64,000 nucleotides of DNA from Primulina eburnea (GCF_022965805.1 NC_133114.1:3122761-3186760), one strand, 5' to 3'; positions 14,021 through 26,951 are shown, numbered from the stretch's first letter. Made by a program: numbers and translations. Notes: generated by a model from the letters alone, not told the origin.

Positions 14021-16017
14021 TGTGGGGACCCGGGCTCTAACTCTTTTCTTTGGGATTAAATGGATCGTTAATATAAAAAGTGGGTCAAATTTTTCGCTTT
14101 TCAACATTTATTCTAATGATGTATAAACAAGCATAAAGTCTTTATTTATTTTACAATCACAATATACAACACAAAGTACAACATGTCTTGTTCCATTCAT
14201 ACTCAACAACTAGTAATTAAATACAGTACATATCAAAAGTACAACTACTAGTTCATCTGCTAAGCCCGAGATCACCACGCTATGTCCATCTCTCATCCTC
14301 TGCGTGACCCAGATTCTGCCCCACCTGTTGTTATGCACACATACAGACATAACAACAGCCGGAAACTCCGGTGAGAACGAATCCCAGTATAAACATGTAT
14401 ACATACATATAATCAATCTAAAACATGCAACATGATATAATGAACGACATCCATATAAACATGCAATGAAATGCGAATCAACCATGTCTGGACTCGACTC
14501 AACTAGAACTCTAGGGATCCCGGTGTGAATAAGACGTCAATGGTTGTCACCTACCCTCCCACTCGGGGTGACTGTACGTCTTATTCCTAGACTTCGGTTT
14601 GAGCTGTATCAACGACTGCAATAGGAGTCAAGGCTGCTCCTAAGCTGAGATACACCGAACATCTAGATAGTTGACAATGGCTGTCAACGACTCTCCTATC
14701 TTAAATGCAATGAATATCAACCTGTAACAAAGCATGCTCATATTCATATCTGAATATCACAATGATCTTACATGCTTGAATACAATTCTATAATCAAAGC
14801 ATAATCATGTAACAAGATTTGAATATAACTCTATAATCAATTCATAAACATGTCACCATATATACAATAATTCTAGTATGTGATTTTGGTTGGGAAACTC
14901 AAATAATATCTTATTTGAGTTGTGGCTTCCCAAACAAACATGGCTTATACCTTTCGTCGCACAATCTGTGTCGTAGTCGCAGTCTCGAAGACGAATCTTA
15001 CCGATGTCAATCTGAAATGGCAATGTTGAGACATTCTATCAATCGCTAATCCAAATCAACACATATCTACTTCTATACGTGATCTTGGTACAATTTGACG
15101 GCATAACGACGTAATTCCTTGATACCAGTCAATCCAATCTCAACATGTATCAACAATATACAGTCCTCAACTCATAAACATCATCATAAGCATAGGACAA
15201 TACTCAAAATCTGTATCACTTCAATCTATACATGCTGTAAACTATCCACCATAGCATATAACATCCGTTTCTTGATCCGATTGCGAATATATCATGTTCG
15301 ATACGTCAAGAACACAATATAACCAACATATTACAATTTCCCCAACATCTATAATTCGAAACATGTTGGAATTACATAAAACTTACATCACCTTGTAGCT
15401 CTTGATGCAAAGATCAATAATCTGAGCTCGGATTTAAAATCGGATAACTAAATCTTGAGAATTCTTACCCCAAAGCTTTGAAGAAATCTTGAGGGAACTC
15501 TCGGTTCAGCTGCTGGAAGTGAGAACGAAATGAATCAGCACTAATTCATATATATACCATGCCATGTGTCACGTTAAGAAGAAGGGGTGGACTTACCGCA
15601 TGCAGCACCGCGGGTGCGCTCATGTCTAGACCGCGGGTGAGCTCATGCTTCGGCATGATTTTTATTTTTCAAAAGTGATGACCGCGGGTGCGGTCCCTGC
15701 AAGACCGTGGGTGCGGTCTTGTCATCGCGGGTGCGGTCTTGCTGCACCGCGGGTGCGGTGGTGCTACGGAAATTTTGGCCAACCTACTGTCCATGCACCG
15801 CGGGTGTGGTGTCTCCTAGCACCGCGGGTGCGGTGTGACTTCGATTTTTCTTGCTAAAATCCATAATTGCATGACCGCGGGTGCACTACAGTTTTGAGCG
15901 CGGGTGCAGTCTTGCAACCTCTTAATTTTCATGTCTTTTCTCCCCTCTGTGCATGTCATGCATTCCCATATCTTCCGAGTATCATTTTAATGAAAACTAA
16001 TAATCTCGAGCCTTACA
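14021..16017 (-). mobile_element. Solo LTR (1997 bases) inside the LINE
   Basis: Starts TGTGGGGACCCGGG and ends CTCGAGCCTTACA, so it has TG...CA ends. It is flanked by an exact 5-base duplication GAATG (14016-14020 and 16018-16022). It has no gag or pol and no second LTR, so it is a solo LTR. On the minus strand it begins TGTAAGGCTCGAG and has a TATATATA box at about 15549-15556, with a GC-rich word array just upstream of it. That orientation is inferred from the TATA box. Confidence 0.85.
15607..15915. repeat. GC-rich word array ACCGCGGGTGCGGT in a solo LTR
   Basis: About ten imperfect, unevenly spaced copies of (A)CCGCGGGTGCGGT sit in otherwise AT-rich sequence. On the LTR's inferred minus orientation the array lies directly upstream of the TATA box, in the U3 region. 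Most copies keep the CGCGGGTGC core, with a few single-base changes. Confidence 0.8.
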
Positions 16018-16377
16018 GAATGTCCGAGTGTTTTGGAGGAGGGTTCTCGAGAATATTAACCCCACAAAGCAGAATTTATTGGTTCACCATGTTCCAGTTA
16101 TTGGGTCGTGTCCCTTTTGTCATCATGCTTGGGACTCCACTTCCGACGCTCTGTTCACCTGCTCGGCCATAAAGCACTGCTGGAAAGGAACTGGTTTTTG
16201 GCAGATCTTAAAACTATCCCGACATTTGGATGCAGCGGACATATCACTCTGGATGAAAGACAATTGAGTAAGAAAGATTATGAAGTCTTTGTGATGTGCT
16301 CGTGGGCTGTTTAGAGTGAGAGACTTCGACTTACTTACCTCTGGAATGACTATCCTCCTGCTATCAATGTGGAGTGG

Positions 16378-17813
16378 TGTAGTGACCCGTTCCAGAATCA
16401 CCTACTAATCAAAAACTAAGCATGCAATTAACCTAATTAACAATAATCAGAGATAACAGCGGAAAAAGTCAACAAAAAAATGGTTATACAACCCAATCGA
16501 AGTCTAGAATAACTCAAAATAAAATATCCAATACAACCATATCGAATCAAAACAATACCGATAAACTAAACCAACCAGCTACTCAACGTCCTCCTCCTGC
16601 TCCTCCTGAGCTGTCCAACCTGAGGCCTGCCCCGTGGGAATGGGGTGTCCAAGAATAAACAAAACCGAGGACGCGAGCGATAAGAACGTCTAGTACAAAA
16701 GTATGAGTATACAGACCTATATGAAATGCACATGCTATGATCATGATACCGGGGTAGTCAAGAAACAGGAGTCACAAAAGGATCTCAACAATGCTCAGTC
16801 TAGAGGCGCCAAGTGGATAGTGCCGCGCGGTCCAACCTCTGGGTCACTGCATCCACTACAAGACAGACGTGGACCTAAAATGTCCCGGACCACCGAAGCC
16901 CTCCCGACCCGTCGGCCACTGTGTACTCTCGGTGTCCATGCGTCCACAAGACAGGGCTGAGCGGCCCCAAGATATAGCTTATCTCGAAAGAGATACAGCT
17001 CAACAGTAAAGGCTATCTCGAAGAAGATACGGCTCAACATGAAATGCAACGTGCAGTAATAAACGTGACATAATAGCATGCATCATATGACATATATCAA
17101 TGCACCACATAATCATGCAACACATATAAGAATGTATACTCAACCAGGATATCTCGGATAGTACTTTCGTACCTCTATCACAGCAAGCCTATCCTTACGC
17201 AACACCGCTAATCAGGTCTAGAACAAGCCTACGCATCAAAAGCATACCCAATGAACAATACTACCATGCTCAACTAGCAAAACCAGTACTCCCTAGTACT
17301 ACCAAAGGTTTAGGGTTTACCTTCGTCCGTCGACAGCCCTTTGATGTCGATTGCCTTGAAACTCAGGCGCCGCTACGCTACTACTCCTGGCAGCTCTTGG
17401 CTATCGCTCGACCAACAACTAACCCTAGAAACCTTCCAAACTCTCCAAAATGAGAGAAAACTCAAGAAATTGGCAAGTCAAAAATGAGAAATCCGAGCAC
17501 TATTTATAGGCCATGTTCGGATCCTCCGAACAACACTTCGGAACGTCCGAACGCTACGTGTCCATTGGCTCTTGACAGCTCATGATCGGATCCTCCGATC
17601 ATACACTTCGGACCGTCCGAACATGCACGTGTCCAGCTGCTCTTGACACCTCATGATCGGATCCACAGAACCCACTTCGGACCTTCCGAACTCTTCGGTG
17701 CTTCCGAACCATCTTCGGTCCGTCCGATCATGACCATAGCCAAAATTACACCTTAAACCTTCTTAATCACCATTACTCCGTTAATTACCCAATTTGGAAT
17801 TCGGGCTACTACA
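16378..17813 (-). mobile_element. Solo LTR (1436 bases) inside the LINE
   Basis: Starts TGTAGTGACCCG and ends CGGGCTACTACA, with exact 5-base duplications AGTGG at 16373-16377 and 17814-17818. No internal domain is present. On the minus strand it begins TGTAGTAGCCCGAATTCC, a start common in plant Ty3/gypsy LTRs, and has a TATAAATA box at 17501-17508. It belongs to a different family from the neighbouring solo LTR. Confidence 0.87.
17515..17730. repeat. TCGGATCCTCCGA-type word array in a solo LTR
   Basis: Alternating short palindromic words such as GATCGGATCCTCCGATC and TTCGGACCGTCCGAAC recur about eight times. The CGGA/TCCG core is present in each. As in the other solo LTR, the array lies just upstream of the TATA box on the minus strand. 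Confidence 0.8.
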
Positions 17814-18400
17814 AGTGGTGCGCTAGCCTACTCGAAGAATTCCAAGCGACATGCCAAGCTCTGTGGCTAGCTCCCGACCATGAACCATTATGCTCTTCGG
17901 AATCCCGGATTGCTCCACTTGTGAATACTCTACGCTTGGACGTTGACGCATCTTATAATGAAGGTACTAATAGCTACGCACTTGGTGGGATAATCCGAAA
18001 TCACGAGGGACCACTGATTCTTGCTTTTGGAAAAAAGATTGAGAAATCCACATTGGTTACGTTTGTTGAACTTCTTGCTATTTAAGTTGGAGTCAACATC
18101 TCTAAGGAACACAACATCGGGATTCATCTTATCACCTCAGACTCTCTCCTCACTGTGAAAGCAGTCACTGGTGTAGAAGAGAATCGCAGTTACGCCGAGG
18201 CCCTAGCTTCGGATATCCGAGGTATTCTGTCTCTTTCGAAAAGCCCGTAAGGCATGTGTGGCGGACTGCAAATAATGTTGCCCATTCCATTGTCTCTTTT
18301 GATTATTCCTCGTCTTCCCCACTTGTTTGGAAGCATGTTCCTTTTTGGATGATTAATCTTGTAATTAAGGATCTTTATCTTATTCAATAAATTACAAGTG

Positions 18401-19628
18401 TTTTCACTGTAGATTTTTTTTTTTGCAAATAATCAAATTATAGTTAGGTCAAATCTCTAATAATCAATTACAACTAATTATCACCAACTACTAAGAAAAT
18501 AGACATAAAATTACTCCAGTCGAACATCAAACCCAAGACTTCTTCTGAAAACGAAAATATCTGGGTTAAAGCGATTACGCGATTATAGTTCTCACTTCAA
18601 AAACTACAATTATTAACTAATTAGATAATAGTGTCGTTATTTTACAATTATATTATACTAATATTCAAAATATAATTACAATATAAGTTCATTTCCTCTC
18701 TTTTTTAATCACTTTTTTTTTTTTGTAAATTAGACGTACGAGTAAATCTCAAATGAGACGGTCTCATTATTAGTTATTTTCTTTTTAACTTCGAATTTTT
18801 ATTTATTGGATCCGAAATTTTTGCAAGGATGTGACAGATGCTAATCTACCAAATAAATGCGAAAAAACAATCTTCTAAAAATTCTATGAATTTTTTATTT
18901 GTATAGGATCGAGCGCTTATCGATTCATCAAACAGTACAGCGGATGGTAACGATGCAATGAAGAACTCGAATATTTTAAACATATAATATTTAAGCATCA
19001 CGTTTTGATTGCTCTCTTACATGGACAATAATTGCACTCCAATAATTTGCCGGTTTATTTTAACTTTCTAGCCGGTGCCTACAAATTCAAGAAATGAAAG
19101 GAATTTGGAAATTAAAATTCTTAAAAACGATATGTAACATTGTTACATGCGATGTTTCTGAGAGTGAAAGTGAAATACAGTGATATGCTAAATTAGATGA
19201 TTTGATATGTGCAGAGAAGTTAGTCTAACCTCTATGGGAAGTGTCTCTTGCCGTATCTCTAAGCCTCAAGCCCTTGATGAAATGTCCAATTGTGCCTAAA
19301 TTTATACTGCGTTCAATTTGATATTGCATGTGTTTTCCATTTCGCCAAACAAAATATCCTTGAGCCAGAATTTATTAAAATTTTAAATTAAATTGATGAA
19401 TGATTGACAGATGGATATCCACCAGAAATAAACACCCTACTTTCACGACTGGCTCTTTGTTTCAATTAGCGCACATTACGCCTCATTTCAGAGATATTTT
19501 TGCATTCTTTCCACGGACAGAACAAATCTTAAGATGTGAAATACATACATTACAGCCACAAGATAACAAGAACAACGATGAAACATGAATTCAAGATAAA
19601 CAAAAGGCCAAGAAAACCGAATCGAAAA
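18401..19628. other. Intergenic region downstream of the first reductase gene
   Basis: AT-rich with no supported gene. The last 400 bases are the 3' flank of the reductase gene on the minus strand and resemble the matching flank at 38.8-39.16 kb, for example around AAGATGTGAAATACA. This shows the duplication included the 3' flank. Confidence 0.6.
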
Positions 19629-20882
<1,254 letters not shown>

Positions 20883-21311
20883 AATTTTTTTGCACGAGGG
20901 AAGATTTGATCAAACAGGTTCCAAGTTAAGGGATTTTTAAGAGGGAAACTGAAGAAAAGATGAGTGATTCTTGGCAGACGATTGATGCCCACACAGTAGT
21001 TGCTCAAGAAAACATAGGTGTTGAATTGTATATTTATTTGCTGGTGATTGGGAAATGTACAGCTGGAATCTCAAAACGTGGCAAAGTCTGCTTTATTTAG
21101 ACGTATATTTTGCTTGTCTTAAAGTCATTTAAATATATAAATCACTTCCAATTACGTACACAACTATCGTTCATATTTACCTAAAACATCTATAAGATTG
21201 ATATTAATTTATTAAATTAAATATGATAAAATATATAAAAATTATATATATAATAAATAAATGTCATTTTATTGATGTTCACTTAAATATATATAATAAT
21301 ATCACGCATAT

Positions 21312-21314
<3 letters not shown>
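20883..21314. other. Promoter-side flank of reductase copy 1
   Basis: This holds the 5' flank of the minus-strand reductase gene and then AT-rich sequence. I see no further gene and could not single out a convincing TATA box. Confidence 0.5.

Positions 21315-21366
<52 letters not shown>
21315..21366. repeat. (TA)n microsatellite
   Basis: About 26 uninterrupted TA dinucleotides. Length in the assembly may be inexact. It is followed by short repeats of ATTACCACATT. Confidence 0.95.
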
Positions 21367-21369
<3 letters not shown>

Positions 21370-21516
21370 ATTATCACATTACCACATTACCACATTTTTT
21401 TATTACCAAATTTTAGGTAAAAACTTGTGTGAGGCGGTTTCACGGTCGTATTGTATTAGATGGATCTCTTATTTGGCTCATCTGATATTACCACATTTTC
21501 TTACTACCAAATTTTA

Positions 21517-21698
21517 GGTAAAAACTTGTGTGAGGTGGTTTCACGGTCGTATTTTGTTAGACGGATCTCTTATTTGGGTCATCAATGAAAAATTATTACT
21601 TTTTATGCTAAAAATATTACTTTTTATTGTGAATATCGGTAGGGTTGACATGTCTCATTGATAAATATTCGTGAGACCGTCTTACAAGATACCTACTC
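21517..21698 (+). mobile_element. Mutator-type MITE, copy F
   Basis: A 182-base copy with near-exact 9-base flanks CAAATTTTA (21508-21516) and CAAATTTTG (21699-21707). A truncated duplicate of its left end plus the adjacent host sequence precedes it at 21416-21481, so a local tandem slip duplicated the left junction. Confidence 0.82.
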
Positions 21699-21896
21699 CA
21701 AATTTTGACACCTTAAGATTCTTCTTTTTAAAAAAATAAAATAAAAATAAATGTTGGGCATGTTCTTTTAAATTTTTTTAATTGCACGGTGTAGTTTTTT
21801 TTTTTTTTTCAGAATTTTGCAAAACCTTTTGGGGGAATATATAAAAATTACACAAAATTAAAAAATCGATACAAATATTTCAATTATTTAAAATAT

Positions 21897-22069
21897 GAGT
21901 AGGTCTCTTGTGAGACGGTCTCATGAATCTTTATCTGTGAGACATGTCAACCCTCACGATATTCACAATAAAAAGTAATAATCTTAGCATAAAAAATAAT
22001 AGTTTACCCAAATAAAAGATATGTCTCACAAAATAAGATATGTGAAACCATCTCACACAAGTTTTTGCC
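21897..22069 (-). mobile_element. Mutator-type MITE, copy G
   Basis: Runs from GAGTAGGTCTC to GTTTTTGCC. The 9-base flanks TTAAAATAT and TTAAAACAA match at seven positions. Part of the core after the AATAATAG word is deleted relative to the 183-base copies. Confidence 0.78.
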
Positions 22070-22814
22070 TTAAAACAATTACTCTAAATGTCCTAATAAA
22101 ATACATAATTTTTAAAATGAGATTTTTTTAGATACCCACCTACCTCAATAATGTTTCACACAACATATTATCATATATTTTTTGATGATTGCTATTTTAA
22201 TGATACATATATGATTTTAAAATCCTGAAACATGTTACATTATGTAAAATAATTTTTGTAGGAAAATTGTTAAATTATAAGTAGTGATTATTTTAAAATA
22301 GGTATGTGACTAAAAAAATTCATTAAAAAAATATTTAAGAAGGGAAAAATCGTTTTCCAACAATGAAATCGATCCTCGCCCACCTAACTCCCCAGAGAGG
22401 AAGATGGGATCCACACCGAGATTTGAGCTCCAAATTGATTATTCTATTAATTTTTATTGATTATAGTGTTTAGTTATCTTGTTTTTTTCCTCTCATTTTA
22501 AGGTTATTTTTTTCTTATTTTTCTCTCATCGATTATGGTGAAAAAATAATTTCAACTTCAATTATAAATTTGTAAAAATGGGCGCGGATGAATTTTTTTT
22601 GTTCATTATTAAAAACAGCAATTTTGTAAAGATTTGCCAAGACCAATTTGGATTTTACTATGCTAACATTTCTAAATTGAATTGATTGTTTCTATTGTTG
22701 TTACAAATTGGACGATGAAGGAGATGTTCGGTGGAAAAGTAAGAGAGAAAAAATTGTATGATTTTGGTATGCTTGCCAACGAGAATGCTCGATTCTGTCC
22801 AAATTATTCTAAAT

Positions 22815-22985
22815 TATTGTGTGAGACGGTGTCACGGGTCGTATTTTGTGAGACAAATATTTTATTTTGGTCATCCATAAAAAATATTATTTTTTATGCT
22901 AAAAATGTTACTTTTTATTGTGAATATCGGTAGGGTTGACCCGTCTCACAGATAAAGATTCGTAAGACCATCTCAGAAGAGACGT
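22815..22985 (+). mobile_element. Mutator-type MITE, copy H
   Basis: Recognised by GTGTGAGACGGTGTCACGGG at the left, the ATGCTAAAAATGTTACTTTT core and a diverged right palindrome. A target duplication is not clear. It supplies part of a spurious 83-residue ORF at 22682-22933. Confidence 0.7.
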
Positions 22986-23841
22986 ATATACTTTATAGAT
23001 AAATAGAGATGATTCGTGTCGTAAATGATAAACCAACATTTACAACTTTTTCTCCCCTACTTTTCTACCACACGTCTCCTTCATCATCCAATATGTAATG
23101 TAACAATAATGGAAACAAGCAATCCAATTTAGAAATGTTATCAGTAGTAAAATCCAAATGGGACTCGGCAAGTTTTACAAACTTCTGTTTTTAATAATAA
23201 ACAATAAAATTTCATCGACAGCCGTTTTTAAAAATTTATAGATGAAATTCAATTTTCACCACAATCGATAAAGGAAAGTAAAATAAAAATTCAATTCGAA
23301 TTTATTTTATCTATAAAAATCATATCAAACATATTATTATTTTATCATTATATATTATAATTTTTTTATCTACTATTATTTTTTATGATTTATTTACTAA
23401 TCATTCGATAATCTCATAATTCGAACCAAGCGTGATTGGATTAAACCAAGTTTTTTTTGGGCCATGTGGATCCACATCGGTTGAGACCATTAAATACGAC
23501 GAATTCTTTCGATGTCTCTGTCTAGATAATGTCTCGACAAATCTAATGAACCCGGCTGCGGGACGAGACCCACAGGTTTGATTCCGTTAAATATACGGCA
23601 TTCTTTCTACTTGTGGATGGATCCCACGTGACGAATAAAATTGAATCTACCCCACTGACCGGATAATGCATGAAACCCACATGGCTTGGAAGTTGGATCT
23701 GCCCTCGTGTCAACTTTACCAAATATGATGCTAGTTTTAAAACAATAAATCGGTTCAACTTTGGTGAAAAATTGTCAACTAATTTCGATTTAATGAAAAT
23801 TTCGATTTGGTCAATTACCAAACTTACCGATGGCCACATTT
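22986..23841. other. Intergenic region left of the Tat element
   Basis: AT-rich sequence without a supported gene. The minus-strand ORF at 23543-23899 runs across the LTR boundary and resembles no family I know, so it is not counted. Confidence 0.5.
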
Positions 23842-23846
23842 TAGTT

Positions 23847-24559
23847 TGATATGATCCGGGTAAAATGGATGAGCAGGGTCGGGTGCTCCACCGGGTCAAA
23901 TCAAGAATTTATAGTGTTGTTAGGAAAATGAACAAGGTAGATGGCTTCGATCGTGACCTGCAAACAATGAAAGGAACTCGTGAATAGGCGCCGGAAGGGT
24001 GTCCGGCGTGACCACTCCGATGCTTAAGTCAGCAGGTTTGTCGAGAGAGAAACTTAAAGCAATATGTATGGATGCTTGAGAGTGAAGAAATTTCAGACCT
24101 GTAAAATGTCAACGATACCTGCTATTTGAAGAGAAGCTAGGGTTACCTTGATGCGCGTGCTCACCTACTACTTGTACCCTCGGACGTAGACGGCCTGTCG
24201 GGTCCCTTTCTACCCGATAGCTTCGTGGGTACTCCAAGAATAAGGGACGTTGACTGCATGTCCAGTCCCTTTCTTCTCCATATTTTCGGGGATACGTTCA
24301 GGCGAAAGACGTTGACTTCCCGCCCAGTCGCTTTCTTCCCTACAATCTATAAGATCCTCTAAGTAAGTTACTCGAGTATTGAGCCCTCGGCTTTAGCATG
24401 AAAGCCCGGTCCCTAGTTGCCCGGGAGGTAAGTAAATACCCGGTCATGCATGAAGCGCCCAGTCGCGTGGGTAACAATCGTCCTCCCGGTTTCTATATGG
24501 GCTACTCAATGAAACTTCCCGGGTCCTCCATGACCCGGGCCCTTATAGGGGTATCACCA
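23847..24559 (-). repeat. 3' LTR of the Tat element
   Basis: 713 bases, the left copy. It matches 36287-36999 except at five single-base positions: two around the CGCCGGAAGGG word, and one each near CGGACGT, TTGCCC and ACAATCG. Its outer neighbour is the TAGTT duplication and its inner neighbour is the polypurine tract. Confidence 0.96.
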
Positions 24560-24568
24560 CCCATCCCT
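24560..24568 (-). other. Polypurine tract of the Tat element
   Basis: On the minus strand the bases AGGGATGGG lie directly before the 3' LTR start TGGTGATACC. Position and purine content fit the plus-strand primer of reverse transcription. Confidence 0.8.
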
Positions 24569-24918
24569 AAAATAGTCGGGCTAGAGTCTCACTCGCTGTC
24601 CCGATTGGTGTGAAATAATTCACGGTGTATAATAGCATCGGAGCCTTTAAATATCCCGTAGAAGAGATGTCACGCCTGGATGATTTGTCTCCTGGACCCG
24701 AATGAATTGTTATCCAGCCTCCCTGGATATTGCATTCGTTATAATGAGATGCACCCACAATTAATTCCTACTAGAAAACGCTCCACATCTCGAGAAATGG
24801 ATAAGTCTGACACCTCGACAGCTGTGCACGTCTTTTCACCTCCCGGCACAATTTCCAAAACTTATCTCAACCGTTCAGGCATCTTGAAGATCAACGGTCA
24901 TTATTAATTTGTTCTTAT

Positions 24919-24927
24919 TATAAATAG
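24919..24927 (+). promoter_or_regulatory. TATA box of antisense ORF 1
   Basis: TATAAATAG lies 59 bases before the ATG at 24978, the spacing expected for a short leader. The same arrangement recurs before the next two antisense ORFs. Confidence 0.65.
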
Positions 24928-24977
24928 TGCCTTACCGATCCGCCATCATACCAGCAAAGTGTTGTTAGGAAGATACA

Positions 24978-25397
24978 ATGGCAGGTGCTAGCAATCCCAG
25001 CGTCCCTGATCTGGCGGAAGAGTTCATGAATGCATCTACGGAGAGGCATAAGACGGAAATAGAGGAGGAGGTCTTTCACAAGATTCTTGCCTTCTGGGAG
25101 GCACTGCAGGAGTTACAGCTTCTCTACTACTGCGGTGAGGCTAATACTCCTCGGCTTCTGGCGAAATTGGAGAAGTATCGGGAGTATCTAAATATTTCCG
25201 AGTTGGGGGATCCTTTTGAAGAGGACCGCATGTACGAACTGATGCTTCGAAAAGAGAGGAACACTCTCAACGATATCACTGACACCAAGGGCTACGAAGG
25301 AAGGGCTACACGAGAAGTGAGACGTTGGATGTTCCTGTGGAAAGCCTTCGTAGAGGAGGCATATTTCGATGTAATCCGAAGTAATTTCGTTAAATAA
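24978..25397 (+). CDS. Antisense ORF 1 of the Tat element, small helical protein
   Basis: An open frame of 139 residues running against gag-pol, starting MAGASNPSVPDLAEEFM. I do not recognise the family. It is charged and probably alpha-helical, with no signal peptide or membrane segment. It shares a pattern with antisense ORFs 2 and 3: an IEEEVFHKIL-type start helix, a KLEKYREYL stretch, a MYELMLRKERNTLNDI stretch matching LLHAMLLKEGRQLEKI in ORF 2, and a terminal WMFLWKAFVEE matching WIHEWQHVV. It is the most diverged of the three. It has its own TATA box. Because it is transcribed opposite to the element it cannot be translated from the genomic retroelement RNA. The role is unknown. Confidence 0.75.
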   Translation: MAGASNPSVPDLAEEFMNASTERHKTEIEEEVFHKILAFWEALQELQLLYYCGEANTPRLLAKLEKYREYLNISELGDPFEEDRMYELMLRKERNTLNDITDTKGYEGRATREVRRWMFLWKAFVEEAYFDVIRSNFVK

Positions 25398-25569
25398 AAT
25401 TATTATCCGAGTTTACTGTCTTTGCACCATTTTATCTGATGCATATCCCACGGGCTGCATAACTCGACTGACAAGATTAACTAATAATAAGTAACGAACG
25501 GAGACGTGAGGGTTTCGTATTTAAAACAAAAAGGGCGCCCGAGCTCCGCATCTCTCGGTTTGCAATAAT

Positions 25570-25641
25570 ATGCCGGGACCTCGAATCTCCCGGTCTGAAG
25601 ATAAAATGCCGGGGCCTTAAACCTCCTGGACTCAATACAAA
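25570..25641. repeat. Two 36-base CCGGGG units between antisense ORFs 1 and 2
   Basis: Two copies with period 36, starting ATGCCGGGACCTCGAATCTC at 25570 and ATGCCGGGGCCTTAAACCTC at 25606. They belong to the same family as the five-unit array at 26473-26641. Confidence 0.75.
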
Positions 25642-25850
25642 TATTTCCCCGCTTACCCGGATGTCCCGATTGTTATGATAACAGGTGTAAGCCTTAACTC
25701 CTTCCTGGAGACGCTTCGTATTTCGGGAAAGAAATAAGTCTAACGCCTCGATAATCACGTGTGTCCTTTCCTCTTCTGACGATTAATACTTTAGTACCTC
25801 GATATTCGTAACAGTCTCTTCGCCTACCTCGATAATAAATGCTACGTGCC

Positions 25851-25858
25851 TATAAATA
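25851..25858 (+). promoter_or_regulatory. TATA box of antisense ORF 2
   Basis: TATAAATA lies 46 bases upstream of the ATG at 25897. Upstream frame-compatible non-ATG codons at 25846 would lie in the promoter, so 25897 is preferred as the start. Confidence 0.65.
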
Positions 25859-25896
25859 CAGGAAGGCAATGGGAGGTAAGAGATAACACCTTCGAC

Positions 25897-26331
25897 ATGG
25901 CAAGTTCGAGCGAATCTACGGTCTGCAGTGGCATCTACGTTCCAGCGCCCAATACCCTACCTCCTCATCTGGAGGATCTGAAGAGGACCATTGAGGAGTT
26001 GGTCCTGTCGAAGGTGATGTCCACTTGGCATAAGATTCAAGATCTTAATGCCACGCTCCGAGAGGGTTTGGCCTTCACTCGGGCACAAAGAGCGGTGGCG
26101 AGGAGGTATAAACGGGAGCTCGAAGTCAACCATGTTGCCGAGCTAGCTACTGATGAAGTCCTGCTTCATGCGATGCTGCTGAAGGAAGGGCGTCAACTGG
26201 AAAAGATTTCCTCCTCTGAGTCCTTTAACATCGCCCAGTCTCCTGAACTAACCCACTGGATCCATGAGTGGCAGCATGTTGTAGGTTTACTAATAATTGG
26301 TGCTAGGCATGAGCGATTTCTTTATGAATAA
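25897..26331 (+). CDS. Antisense ORF 2 of the Tat element, small helical protein
   Basis: 144 residues starting MASSSESTVCSGIYVPAPNT. It is clearly related to antisense ORF 3: both have a Ser-rich start, an LPPHLEDLKRTIEE / MRPHVEELKREIEE block, a TRAQRA motif followed by a basic RRYKRE or RKYIRE stretch, a DEVLLHxML(L/W)KE block, and an LTxWIxEWQ block near the end. The family is unrecognised. Predicted character is soluble, helical and basic in the middle. It is preceded by its own TATA box and by two CCGGGG repeat units. The start at 25897 aligns with the start of ORF 3. Confidence 0.8.
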   Translation: MASSSESTVCSGIYVPAPNTLPPHLEDLKRTIEELVLSKVMSTWHKIQDLNATLREGLAFTRAQRAVARRYKRELEVNHVAELATDEVLLHAMLLKEGRQLEKISSSESFNIAQSPELTHWIHEWQHVVGLLIIGARHERFLYE

Positions 26332-26472
26332 AATCTGTTTACTTGTTTCATTCTCTTCTTCGCACGTTAATCCATGATAAATCGAGTATAATTCGTAAAT
26401 ACGCGATTGAATCACCCAGAACAAAAATCTCACCTACTTTAAACAAAGCATTAGAGCTTCGTTTGGAATAAA

Positions 26473-26641
26473 ATGCCGGGGCCTCGAATTTCCCGGACTG
26501 AAAATAACGTGCCGGGGTCTTAAACCTCCCGAACTTAGAATAATATGTCGGGGCCTCAAACCTCCCGGACTTAGAATAATATGCCGGGGCCTCAAACCTC
26601 CCGGACTTAGAATAATATGCCGGGGCCTCAAAACCTCCCGG
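26473..26641. repeat. 36-base tandem array between antisense ORFs 2 and 3
   Basis: Five units with an exact period of 36, beginning at 26473, 26509, 26545, 26581 and 26617. The last three are nearly identical, with the core GCCGGGGCCTCAAACCTCCC. The array creates spurious minus-strand ORFs at 26348-26695. Similar units stand before antisense ORF 2 and, degenerate, before antisense gene 4. Confidence 0.92.
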
Positions 26642-26908
26642 ACTATTCACGTGGTATCCGGATGATATACAACTCATCATTAAAACTTTCACCAAATGAG
26701 AGCGTTCCGTATTCCTAGATGTATCAGTCGGGCGTCTTGGTAACCGTCAATGCCCCCTTCACCTTCTTAGCACAATTTTCAAGGAATATCCTGACCGCCC
26801 ACGTGTTTAGATTCGATGGCTTCAATTAACTTTTTCCTTTGACTCATAGAGGGGACGATTCAGCTGGCTGGGACCCTTGTATTTCCTCCACATTTAAAAA
26901 CGTTCACC

Positions 26909-26916
26909 TATAAATA
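26909..26916 (+). promoter_or_regulatory. TATA box of antisense ORF 3
   Basis: TATAAATA lies 43 bases before the ATG at 26952. An in-frame ATG at 26928 is only 12 bases past the box and would probably precede the transcript start, so 26952 is preferred. Confidence 0.65.
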
Positions 26917-26951
26917 AGGGGGGATAGATGCAAAGTGACCCTCAATTCAAA

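Larger units (their letters stand above)
11258..18400 (+). mobile_element. Decayed L1-type LINE, split by two LTR insertions
   Basis: Three pieces belong to one element: 11258-14020, 16018-16377 and 17814-about 18400. In order they show an endonuclease remnant (GRGDFNEI near 11280), reverse transcriptase motifs (DKAPGPDG near 12220, LKLDMSKAYNRVEW near 12615, LQQGDPLSPYMFVLCAHG near 12790, FFADD near 12930), a zf-RVT region (GKYSIRNVYKAE at about 13890, then CPFCHHAWDS at about 16110) and an RNase H domain (LDVDASYNEG at about 17940, then SDSLLTVKA). The usual YADD is FADD. Several frameshifts and stops break the frame, for example a TAA inside the RNase H domain. The frame joins exactly across both LTR insertions when one target duplication is removed. 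The 5' end is truncated and no poly(A) tail is obvious. Confidence 0.9.

Noticed and set aside
15607..15915. CRISPR-like array in the solo LTR
   Set aside because: Words are short, unevenly spaced and imperfect, and the context is a plant LTR with target duplications.
11258..18400. LINE as a possibly active element
   Set aside because: Multiple stops and frameshifts, a truncated 5' end and two nested LTRs show it is dead.
26348..26695. Minus-strand repetitive ORFs with EAPAYYSKSGRF or RPRHIILSPGGL repeats
   Set aside because: They are translations of the 36-base DNA tandem array in different frames; the DNA repeat explains them fully.
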